This document shows, in pieces, positions 42,801 through 49,676 of a stretch of DNA of 64,000 nt. Where the stretch lies: NCBI RefSeq assembly GCF_014697355.1, contig NZ_JACJRQ010000029.1:40035-104034 (forward strand), in the 5' to 3' direction. The notes below the pieces were generated by a model. It was not told where the DNA came from and did not search any database. It saw only the letters and a program-made list of their open reading frames with translations. Numbering within the stretch: the first letter of the stretch is position 1; each line of letters opens with the position of its first letter. A program made the translations under genes and the position numbers. Source of the stretch: Nostoc calcicola FACHB-3891 (GTDB taxonomy: Bacteria; Cyanobacteriota; Cyanobacteriia; Cyanobacteriales; Nostocaceae).

Positions 42801-44207
42801 TTAATTTGTTTTTCTAGTTTGAAGATATTCACATAACCGTTCGGCGAAAATATCACCCTTTAAATAATTTTTCATCGTTCTTGATTGACTTTCGGAATTT
42901 TTCATCATCTGTCTAATTTCTTCTAAAAGTATAACCTTCAGTTGCTCATCTAGGTTTTTCAAAGCTTGGATATCAGCATATACTTTGGCTTTTTCTATCA
43001 CAGAATCCTTTAAAATCACCAACATTTCCTGTTCCACATCAGTCCGCAGGTCTTGTAATTTTAATAACTTCGTTATTGAATATTGCGCTGTCATACCCAG
43101 AAATTCAGCAATTTCTTTCATGGCTATTTTTTGACATTGAAATAGTTCGAGAGCAGTTAAAAATATCTGTGCTTTTTCGCCCTTTTTACGTGATAATTGT
43201 CTGATTCTCGATTCTATAACTTGAGCTAAAGCTTGCTGCAAGCAAATCGGAAATTGATGGCGATAAAACCGCAAAAATTCTGCTTGTTCGTCGTTTTCTT
43301 CTAAAATGTTATTAGTATCAGGCGCAGGAATTTCCTCTATTAAAGAATTATAACTGTCTCCTTCCACAGCGTCTAGAGACTTTGCAGGGAAAGAACCACC
43401 CCGGACATGAATTCGGTATTCACGCAATTGAGTAGCCAGTTTTTGTAACTTCTGCCTCACAATATGAATTTCAAAAATTTGACCTGTATGATTTTTGATA
43501 TCTTGGGCTATCTCCTGTAATTGTTGAGTACTAGGTGCAATACATTTACTCCTAGCCCCTTTTCTCCGTTGTTGCAGTCTTTGAAAGCGGTAAACAGCAT
43601 GGTAACTTTGTAAAAGATATTGGGCTTCTTGAATTGCTGACTCACTAAAAAAGTTATTTTTTTTGAAAATTCGCTCTAATTGTTGCGGTTGAGTATCATT
43701 CAAAATTGCCCAATCACTAATTAAATAAACACCGCATTCCAACAAAAATCTATTCAATTCAGGATGTTGTTTTACCTTCATCATCGCCCAAGTCGCCAGA
43801 CTACCTTGCTGCGAATCGAAACTCTGGAGAATTTGCCGAGAGAAACATTCATAGGAACCTGCTGGGGATAATTTACCATCATCATCCAGGACATAAGGGA
43901 ACAAATCGCTGCAACTAAAATTATGGTTTTGACCAAATTTCCTTTCTAATTGCATACACCCTTGCTCTAGAATCCAAGACAGAAAGCAAAGCAAACAACG
44001 TTCCGCTAGCAAAGCGGTATCGCCATAGTTCTGGCGATACAAATGTAGCAATTGACGCTGGATGTCCCCATCGGGTACATCATCATCTTGTGTCAACCGA
44101 TCAAATACTTGCGCGTAAAATGACTTAGCAGCAGGTATTTCTTGAATTTTCCGGTTCCCTCCCGCATCAATCCTTACCAATGTCCAATATCTTGAAGCAT
44201 CGCCCAT
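42801..44207 (-). CDS. sigma-70-like regulatory protein of cyanobacterial type
   Basis: 468 residues, cytosolic. The region ~110-215 resembles a diverged sigma region 2 (SRQILQSFDSQQGSLATWA, then SDWAILNDTQPQQLERIF and SYHAVYRFQRLQQRRKGAR). The region ~340-400 looks like a sigma region 4 helix-turn-helix (IFLTALELFQCQKIAMKEIAEFLGMTAQY). Proteins with the SDWAILNDT signature are annotated as sigma-70-type factors in cyanobacteria, to my recollection. It is much longer than a normal ECF sigma factor. It is divergent from the subtilase, followed by DUF1822, and has a degenerate copy of the shared element before it, so it may read that element and control itself. DNA binding is not proven from the sequence. 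Confidence 0.7.
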   Translation of the reverse strand: MGDASRYWTLVRIDAGGNRKIQEIPAAKSFYAQVFDRLTQDDDVPDGDIQRQLLHLYRQNYGDTALLAERCLLCFLSWILEQGCMQLERKFGQNHNFSCSDLFPYVLDDDGKLSPAGSYECFSRQILQSFDSQQGSLATWAMMKVKQHPELNRFLLECGVYLISDWAILNDTQPQQLERIFKKNNFFSESAIQEAQYLLQSYHAVYRFQRLQQRRKGARSKCIAPSTQQLQEIAQDIKNHTGQIFEIHIVRQKLQKLATQLREYRIHVRGGSFPAKSLDAVEGDSYNSLIEEIPAPDTNNILEENDEQAEFLRFYRHQFPICLQQALAQVIESRIRQLSRKKGEKAQIFLTALELFQCQKIAMKEIAEFLGMTAQYSITKLLKLQDLRTDVEQEMLVILKDSVIEKAKVYADIQALKNLDEQLKVILLEEIRQMMKNSESQSRTMKNYLKGDIFAERLCEYLQTRKTN

Positions 44208-44337
44208 AATTATTTTTATTTATTGGTTATTGTTAATTTTCACATTGCTAATGCTCCTCAACACAAGTCCAGCCATTTTTCGATATTTCATACTGAGTAA
44301 CTGATTTAACAGTTATCTTGACCCTTTACCTTTTAGT

Positions 44338-44367
44338 AGTTCTGAGGAAATTGACCTTATGCAATTT
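44338..44367 (-). promoter_or_regulatory. degenerate copy of the shared element, sigma-like gene side
   Basis: Gene-sense AAATTGCATAAGGTC, 9 bases, AGAACTACTA. The spacing is conserved, but both halves are weaker than elsewhere. It lies ~130 bp before the start at 44207. Confidence 0.4.
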
Positions 44368-44413
44368 TGCGATTGGACACAGGTTATTTCTGTGCAACCT
44401 AACTATGCTCCTG

Positions 44414-44453
44414 AAAAATTGCATATCCTGCAAATCCTGAGAAATACACATAT
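44414..44453 (+). promoter_or_regulatory. shared element before the subtilase gene
   Basis: Reading in gene direction: AAAAATTGCATATCCTG, 9 bases, AGAAATACACA. This is the only copy on the plus strand. It stands ~33 bp before the ATG, at a distance like that of the copy at 19619. Confidence 0.75.
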
Positions 44454-44482
44454 CTAGCAAAATTAATCCAACGTTCGCAGTT

Positions 44483-46648
44483 ATGAAACGTTTTCTCTCC
44501 AGTCTTATTTTGGCAGGTTGTTTTTTCAGTGCTACCAGTTTTTCTCTGCTCCCTCAGCAATACCGTGAGTTCGCGCAGGCACAAACATTAGATGAATTAT
44601 TTTATACATTTTACGGTCAAAAAATTCCGCTCCATTTGCGCCGTGATACCGTAGCTGTCAGCTTTAAAGCGAATACGCGCTCTCGGTCTATCCAACCTTT
44701 ATACTTGCAGTTGCAACAAGATTTACGACGTGGTGGTAGTGGTAATACTCGAAGCATTAACAGTAATCATCATAGCGTTGATGTGGATGTTAAACCTTTG
44801 GGAGAAAATATCGCCCTGGTTAATTTACCTTCTGGCACTCGTGCTTCCCTCAATACAGTTCAACAGCAGATTCAAAAACAGCCTTACGTAAAAGAAATAC
44901 TACCTATTTTATCCGGTAAATCACAGGCAGCATCCAAAGAAAAAGAATCTGAGCAAGTTATTGTCCTACCCAACGAGATTGTAATTAGTTTCGAGGGTGA
45001 GATGTCTGAGAGTCAAAGGCAAATTATCCTGCTGCGCCACGATTTAGAAGTACTTCGCCCGTTGAGATTTAGCAAAAACCGCTACTTAGTACGTTCTAAG
45101 TCAGTATCTGGCACTGAAATTTTGAGTGTGGCTAATCAACTAACTCAAGTAGCAGGAGTGCAGTCAGCTACACCGAATTTTATTCAAACGACTTCCGATC
45201 AAATGTCGCAATTGCTGGCAACAGTAGCCAATTTACCAGAAACTCCTCACGCCGCCGAACGTTTACAACAGCAGTTGGCACAGTTACCCCAACCAAAAGA
45301 TACTCCTATTTCTTCTAACTTGTTGCCTTTGCAATGGCATTTAAATAGTACTCCTCGGCGGGGTCAGCTGTTAGCTCGGACTGATATTCGCGCTACAGAA
45401 GCCTGGAACAAAAGCAATGGCGGACGTGGGGTTGTAGTGGCGGTAATTGATAGCTTGATTCAATGGGATCACCCCGACTTGGTGAAGAATACATATAAGT
45501 CTGGCGATCGCCCCGATAAATTACCTGGTGAGGAATATGGCTGGGATTTTTCCAGTCAAGGTGAAGGCGATCCTGATACACGCTTGAATTCCCAAGAACT
45601 AGCACAGATCCAAGCAGAATTTCAGGACACTTTTAAATTACCATCTGACCAATTATTGAAGAAATATCAACAGCTTTCCGACACATTGAAACAACGTTAC
45701 CCTAAAGCTTCTGCTAGCGAAATTGCTCATCGCATTCGGAATTTGATTCAGACTGAAATTGGTAGCGAGTTTCACGGTACTTGGGCTGCGGGTATAATTG
45801 CTGCAAACTCGGAAGATAAAGCAGGTATTCTTGGAGTTGCTCCTGATACCCAAATCTTGCCAGTGCGGGTTTTTGGCTTACGTGGCGCGATTAATACGGC
45901 AAGTTTATCCGAAGCAATTGGTTATGCTGCCAGTAGAAATGTTGATGTCATCAATATGAGTTTGGGTGGTTTGCTTCCTGATGAGGGATTAACTGAGCAA
46001 ATTTTTGATGTGTTAGATGCTAATCGTAATTTGGTAATTGTTGCTTCTGCTGGCAATGAAAATTTAGATGGAGTCGGATTTCCAGCAGGTATTCCTGGTG
46101 TTGTATCAGTGGGTGCAACAAATCTGACGGGAAATCGCACTTTCTACAGCAGTTACGGCGGTGGATTAGATCTAGTTGCACCAGGCGGAGAACTCCAAAA
46201 TAGTCTTAGTGGTGGAATTTTAACGACAGGTGGCACTTGGTTGGATGGTTTTTGGCAGGGAATGCCTGTACCAGATTACGCTTGGGGTTTGGCGTTAGAC
46301 CCCTTAGGTAAGTATGTCCAGGTTCAAGGTACTTCTTTCTCGGCTCCCATTGTATCGGGAGTGGTGGCCCTAATGAAGGGAGAAGACCCAAAACGGCGTT
46401 TGAGCCGGGAGGAAATTGTCTCAATTCTCAATAAGACTGCTACCTATGATGGACTTAAGCTTTCTAAAGCAGATGCTAATCGTTATCGCCTGCAAAAAGA
46501 AGTTGGTTTTGGAACTGTTGTAGATGCTCCAGTTTCACGACCTTCCGGTATTTTTCCCAAGGCGAAACCTGTGTCAGCCCTTGAGTATTTCTTCGGTCGT
46601 GGTTTAGTTAATGCTGATGCTGCGGTGCAGGCTGTGAGGCAGAAGTAG
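44483..46648 (+). CDS. exported subtilisin-like serine protease (S8)
   Basis: 721 residues: a signal peptide (~1-34), a long N-terminal region to ~300 with two inhibitor-like prodomain segments (VAVSFKANTRS, NEIVISFEGEMSESQ), then a subtilase domain with Asp323 (VVVAVIDSLIQWDHPDL), His431 (EFHGTWAAGIIAAN), the oxyanion region (VASAGNENLD) and Ser618 (GTSFSAP). The Asp motif is DSL instead of the usual D[ST]G, but all triad residues are present. It is expressed divergently from the sigma-like gene and has a good copy of the shared element, so it belongs to the same regulon. It may mature or destroy exported cluster proteins, which is inference. Confidence 0.9.
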   Translation: MKRFLSSLILAGCFFSATSFSLLPQQYREFAQAQTLDELFYTFYGQKIPLHLRRDTVAVSFKANTRSRSIQPLYLQLQQDLRRGGSGNTRSINSNHHSVDVDVKPLGENIALVNLPSGTRASLNTVQQQIQKQPYVKEILPILSGKSQAASKEKESEQVIVLPNEIVISFEGEMSESQRQIILLRHDLEVLRPLRFSKNRYLVRSKSVSGTEILSVANQLTQVAGVQSATPNFIQTTSDQMSQLLATVANLPETPHAAERLQQQLAQLPQPKDTPISSNLLPLQWHLNSTPRRGQLLARTDIRATEAWNKSNGGRGVVVAVIDSLIQWDHPDLVKNTYKSGDRPDKLPGEEYGWDFSSQGEGDPDTRLNSQELAQIQAEFQDTFKLPSDQLLKKYQQLSDTLKQRYPKASASEIAHRIRNLIQTEIGSEFHGTWAAGIIAANSEDKAGILGVAPDTQILPVRVFGLRGAINTASLSEAIGYAASRNVDVINMSLGGLLPDEGLTEQIFDVLDANRNLVIVASAGNENLDGVGFPAGIPGVVSVGATNLTGNRTFYSSYGGGLDLVAPGGELQNSLSGGILTTGGTWLDGFWQGMPVPDYAWGLALDPLGKYVQVQGTSFSAPIVSGVVALMKGEDPKRRLSREEIVSILNKTATYDGLKLSKADANRYRLQKEVGFGTVVDAPVSRPSGIFPKAKPVSALEYFFGRGLVNADAAVQAVRQK

Positions 46649-46651
46649 GGG

Positions 46652-46677
46652 TAGGGGCGCAAGTATGAGCGCCCCTA
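46652..46677 (+). terminator. hairpin after the subtilase gene
   Basis: taggggcgc and gcgccccta pair perfectly over 9 bp with an 8-base loop, starting 4 bp after the stop codon. No T-tract follows. This stem is also a widespread Nostoc-type repeat. Confidence 0.55.
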
Positions 46678-46985
46678 TGAGGTCAACAATCTCAACAACC
46701 AGCTCTTCCCCCATTTGTTGAATTGAATCGCTCAGTTGGACTTACAACATAAGTAAAGCTAATAAATCAGCTAAAGATATAAGAGGATCTCTCCCACCAC
46801 AACATCCTTCTGGTGCTGTGTCTGAGAATTTTGTAAAAGAGTTGAGCGAAAATTGAGCTGGAAGATTATTTAGTTTGGCTATTACCGCAACTACCCCAGT
46901 TTTAACTGATAGTAAAACCTTGAATAAAGTAGTGAATTCGACAATTTTTTTAATCCCAGTACCAACCGGGGCTTTTCATCAAACT
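46678..46985. other. gap between two convergent gene blocks
   Basis: About 310 bp between the subtilase and the minus-strand gene at 46986. No convincing gene or repeat was seen apart from the hairpin at its left edge. The small plus frames here overlap the minus gene and are not supported. Confidence 0.4.
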
Positions 46986-47492
46986 CTAAGCAAGCATTTC
47001 CACAAACTCGACCACTTGAGCAGAAGTCACTTGTTGTGCGATCAGAAAGTCAACGAGTCCATCAAGTTTTTTACGGTTGTAGACGGTAGAATAGCCTTGA
47101 ATCTGGCGTTCTTTGCAGAACTGTCGTAGTTTCCGCGCACCTAAATCCAAAAGCTTCTTCCTCTCTTCTGTAACGTCTACTAGCACAAGTTGTCTGGCTT
47201 CATCCGCAATCCTAGTTTCAACAACTGGCGGCGCAGTTTCAATAATCGAAGATTCTGGTTCAGAAAATTCTTTTTCATTAGAAACAGCACCAATCACAGT
47301 CAAATCCCCCTGAGTTTCCAAAACTGGCGACTCTTCAGAAATCACCGCAGCGCTATTACTAACTTGAAGTGATACTGATTGACCAGGGATAAAAATCACG
47401 TACAAGATTGGGAAGATAATCAAAAACAACTCGATTGGAAACAAAACATCGTTAACAGATTGCACAAAAGGTGATATTGCAAAAGCAGACAT
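46986..47492 (-). CDS. membrane-anchored protein with a SAP/HeH-like C-terminal domain
   Basis: 168 residues. A membrane helix lies at ~16-36 (LFPIELFLIIFPILYVIFI). An acidic linker follows (EESPVLETQG, EPESSIIET). The C-terminal ~45 residues look like a short helix-extension-helix domain (LGARKLRQFCKERQIQG, NRKKLDGLVDFL) of the kind found in SAP and Rho-N modules that bind nucleic acid. A strong GGAGGA site lies eight bases before the ATG. It is the most downstream gene of the minus-strand membrane/transfer module and could tether DNA or a partner to the membrane (inference). Confidence 0.6.
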   Translation of the reverse strand: MSAFAISPFVQSVNDVLFPIELFLIIFPILYVIFIPGQSVSLQVSNSAAVISEESPVLETQGDLTVIGAVSNEKEFSEPESSIIETAPPVVETRIADEARQLVLVDVTEERKKLLDLGARKLRQFCKERQIQGYSTVYNRKKLDGLVDFLIAQQVTSAQVVEFVEMLA

Positions 47493-47545
47493 AATGTGAT
47501 TCCTCCATGAATTACTGATGGGCGGCGTTGTAGCGGCTTGCCACC

Positions 47546-47572
47546 CAGTAGTGGGGGGAAACCCCCGTACTG
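47546..47572. repeat. G/C hairpin repeat
   Basis: cagta...ggggg-gaaa-ccccc...tactg forms a stem with one internal mismatch zone. It is of the REP-like type seen in Nostoc genomes and lies between two genes of the module. Confidence 0.55.
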
Positions 47573-47686
47573 AGTGAAAGCTTTTATACGTATTCCATCC
47601 ACCAGTAGGAGGAAGGAGGGTAAATTGCCTTTAAGCAATTAGACGAACCAAGTTTTCCAAAATTTGCAGTTGTTGAATTTTAGAAA

Positions 47687-48433
47687 TTACCAATCCAAGA
47701 TACAGAAATTGCAAAAATGCGATTTTTCCGACTTGCACCCGCAGCTTTGCAGTAACTTACACCCAGCACATACTTGCAAATAGCAAGAACTAAATTCTTC
47801 GCTATTAACTGCATTAACATAGCGTCGGTGTATATCTAAATGTTCCTCTAAAGCCTCACAAGGTAAAGACTTATATGAGGAAAAGGTTTGTCCAATTAAT
47901 TTGTCTGGATCAATTTCATCACAGATTACTGCCAAGTCGTCAATGTGGTGAGAACGTAATTTCTCGTAAAGTACCAATTTCCGATACGGTTCTTCCTCAA
48001 ATCTGCAAACAACCAAGCCCTTTAAATCAGAATGTCCCTCAAAATTCATCACCGTGTAAGTGTAAATTGAAGGCAGACAATCAGATTTTTCAAAACTCTC
48101 AGGTTTTGTTAATACAAGCGGTTTCGTGTCAGCTATTTTTGCAGTTTCTCTACTCGAATTAGTTTCCTCCAATTCTTCAACAATACTTAAGAAAGCACCG
48201 CCCAAGGAAGCAAAAATAATTCCGGTAAAGCCCAATACAATAGCACCAGTGCCGATAGAGGCAATTTGTTCAGAGCGTTCTTCCTCAACAATTGGGAATC
48301 CGCCCCTAGCTAAGTACAATAAACCCAAACCAGAAAAAGTTGCTATAGTGCTCAAACCAATAGCAGTCAAAGACACCATTCCAAAAGCAGCATTAATGTT
48401 CCTTAAGCAATTAAACGCAAACTTCTTGAACAT
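47687..48433 (-). CDS. membrane protein with a cysteine-rich C-terminus
   Basis: 248 residues. Two membrane helices lie at ~18-42 (GMVSLTAIGLSTIATFSGLG) and ~62-85 (GTGAIVLGFTGIIFASLGGA). The soluble part begins around residue 90 and ends in a cluster of cysteines (CYLQVCAGCKLLQSC, CKSEKSHFCNFC) that could bind zinc or an iron-sulfur centre. A GAGGG site supports the start. I recognise no family. Its position within the FtsK/RusA module suggests a role in the same machinery. Confidence 0.6.
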   Translation of the reverse strand: MFKKFAFNCLRNINAAFGMVSLTAIGLSTIATFSGLGLLYLARGGFPIVEEERSEQIASIGTGAIVLGFTGIIFASLGGAFLSIVEELEETNSSRETAKIADTKPLVLTKPESFEKSDCLPSIYTYTVMNFEGHSDLKGLVVCRFEEEPYRKLVLYEKLRSHHIDDLAVICDEIDPDKLIGQTFSSYKSLPCEALEEHLDIHRRYVNAVNSEEFSSCYLQVCAGCKLLQSCGCKSEKSHFCNFCILDW

Positions 48434-48609
48434 AATTCATCCCTCAAAAATGCAGGTCACAAGGTTTTTAATTACTCTCGCCCCGGCAAGGATTGGGATT
48501 TGCTGAGAACTACACTACTAACCTACTCCTTACTCTATTAACAATTCCAAAACTATTTAATAGATTCGTCCTGGTTAATTTTCAGTATCGGCAGTAGTTT
48601 CATCCTCAA

Positions 48610-48676
48610 TAGTGATAGCAAGAGTCGAACTTGCTTTATTGCTTAAACCAACATTCCACCCGGAGCGGATATCACC
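48610..48676 (-). tRNA. tRNA-like cloverleaf with anticodon UUA
   Basis: Read on the minus strand, 67 bases fold as a tRNA: acceptor GGTGATA/TATCACT (first pair G-U), D-arm CCGC-TCCGG-GTGG, anticodon arm TGTTG-GTTTAAG-CAATA, a two-base variable region, and a T-arm GCAAG-TTCGACT-CTTGC with a canonical T-loop and discriminator A. The loop places TTA at 34-36, which would read UAA. The D-loop and variable region are short and position 32 is G, so it may be a degenerate or unusual tRNA. No CCA is encoded. It lies between two genes of the module on the same strand. Confidence 0.45.
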
Positions 48677-48703
48677 AAAAAACGATATCTCTAAGCCACA
48701 TAT

Positions 48704-49192
48704 CTACTGTCCAAAAGTCCAAGTATTAGTTTCGTTTAATTCCAACTCTTCAAAATAATTAGCAAAATCTGAAAAATGGAAATATTCTAGCGGCATCCGA
48801 GATATTAATATTAAAGAAACATTTTCTAATTGAGCTAACTGTTGTAATCGAAATAAGTCGTGGCTAAAAGTATTGCTAACAAAGTGCAATCTATCAAAAT
48901 TATCTATCACCAGCAGCCTATTATAACCATCAGATAATTTGCTTATTATATTTTGCCAATCCTGCTGGTAGTAAAGGCTGAAGCTAATAGGAATAACGTT
49001 GAATAGATGATCCACACCAAAAGGATATTCAAGATTGAGGTAAACAGACTCTAAGTTAATATCTTTGAGTAAACAGTTTTTAACAGTAAGAGTCTTACCA
49101 ATATTTGGCTTGCCCCATAGGTTAATATTCTTGCCTGCATTTACCTGATCGATTAACTGACGGTAGTCTTTATAACGTAACATTCTCGTCAT
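48704..49192 (-). CDS. small P-loop ATPase (AAA/ORC-like)
   Basis: 162 residues with Walker A GKPNIGKT (~27-34), Walker B LLVIDNFD (~93-100) and a sensor-like strand SLILISRMP (~127-135). The layout fits a minimal AAA or STAND-type ATPase without a lid or effector domain. It is short for the family, so it may need a partner. It follows the RusA-like gene at 25 bp on the same strand, pointing to a role in DNA handling or loading. There is a choice of two nearby ATG codons (residues 1 and 4). Confidence 0.65.
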   Translation of the reverse strand: MTRMLRYKDYRQLIDQVNAGKNINLWGKPNIGKTLTVKNCLLKDINLESVYLNLEYPFGVDHLFNVIPISFSLYYQQDWQNIISKLSDGYNRLLVIDNFDRLHFVSNTFSHDLFRLQQLAQLENVSLILISRMPLEYFHFSDFANYFEELELNETNTWTFGQ

Positions 49193-49217
49193 CCTTTAAA
49201 TCCAATATCTTCATAAT

Positions 49218-49676
49218 TTAAATTGATACTAAATATGTGACTTTTTGATTATGCTTTTCTAAGCTTTTTCTAGAAAACTGGTTAGATACAATAAAATTAT
49301 CTAACAAAAAATCAGGTGATTGTGAAAGTCTCAACAGCACACCGTCATCACCACTACTGCGATGATAATAATGAACTACAGGCGATTGGATAACTGTCAA
49401 GTTATCGTTACGAATTGCTTGTCCTGTAACCAAACCATCCATGATAAATTTGGCGGCAGCAGCTACGTTATCGCTATCTCGTCCAAAATTTTTGAGATAC
49501 CAATGAAATTCAATCCAAACTGTACTATCCAAACAAAATCCACATTCTCTAACAAATTCACCAATTAAGTTTGTCCAGTACTTCTTAAGTCCAGCGCTGG
49601 CTTGCCAACCTGACCGTGCCTGGTTAATAATTTCGTTCATACTAGGAGGTAAAGGCATCGTTAATTCAAATATCAT
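49218..49676 (-). CDS. RusA-family Holliday junction resolvase
   Basis: 152 residues from ATG 49676, with AGGGTG six bases upstream (a GTG lies three codons earlier). The RusA signature is clear: MPLPPSMNEIIN at the start and GRDSDNVAAAAKFIMDG, giving Asp67, Asp69, Lys76 and Asp80, the metal-binding and catalytic positions of RusA. RusA cuts four-way DNA junctions, often for phages and mobile elements. Its start overlaps the end of the FtsK-like gene, so the two are translated together. A role in resolving intermediates during transfer or recombination is likely. Confidence 0.82.
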   Translation of the reverse strand: MIFELTMPLPPSMNEIINQARSGWQASAGLKKYWTNLIGEFVRECGFCLDSTVWIEFHWYLKNFGRDSDNVAAAAKFIMDGLVTGQAIRNDNLTVIQSPVVHYYHRSSGDDGVLLRLSQSPDFLLDNFIVSNQFSRKSLEKHNQKVTYLVSI

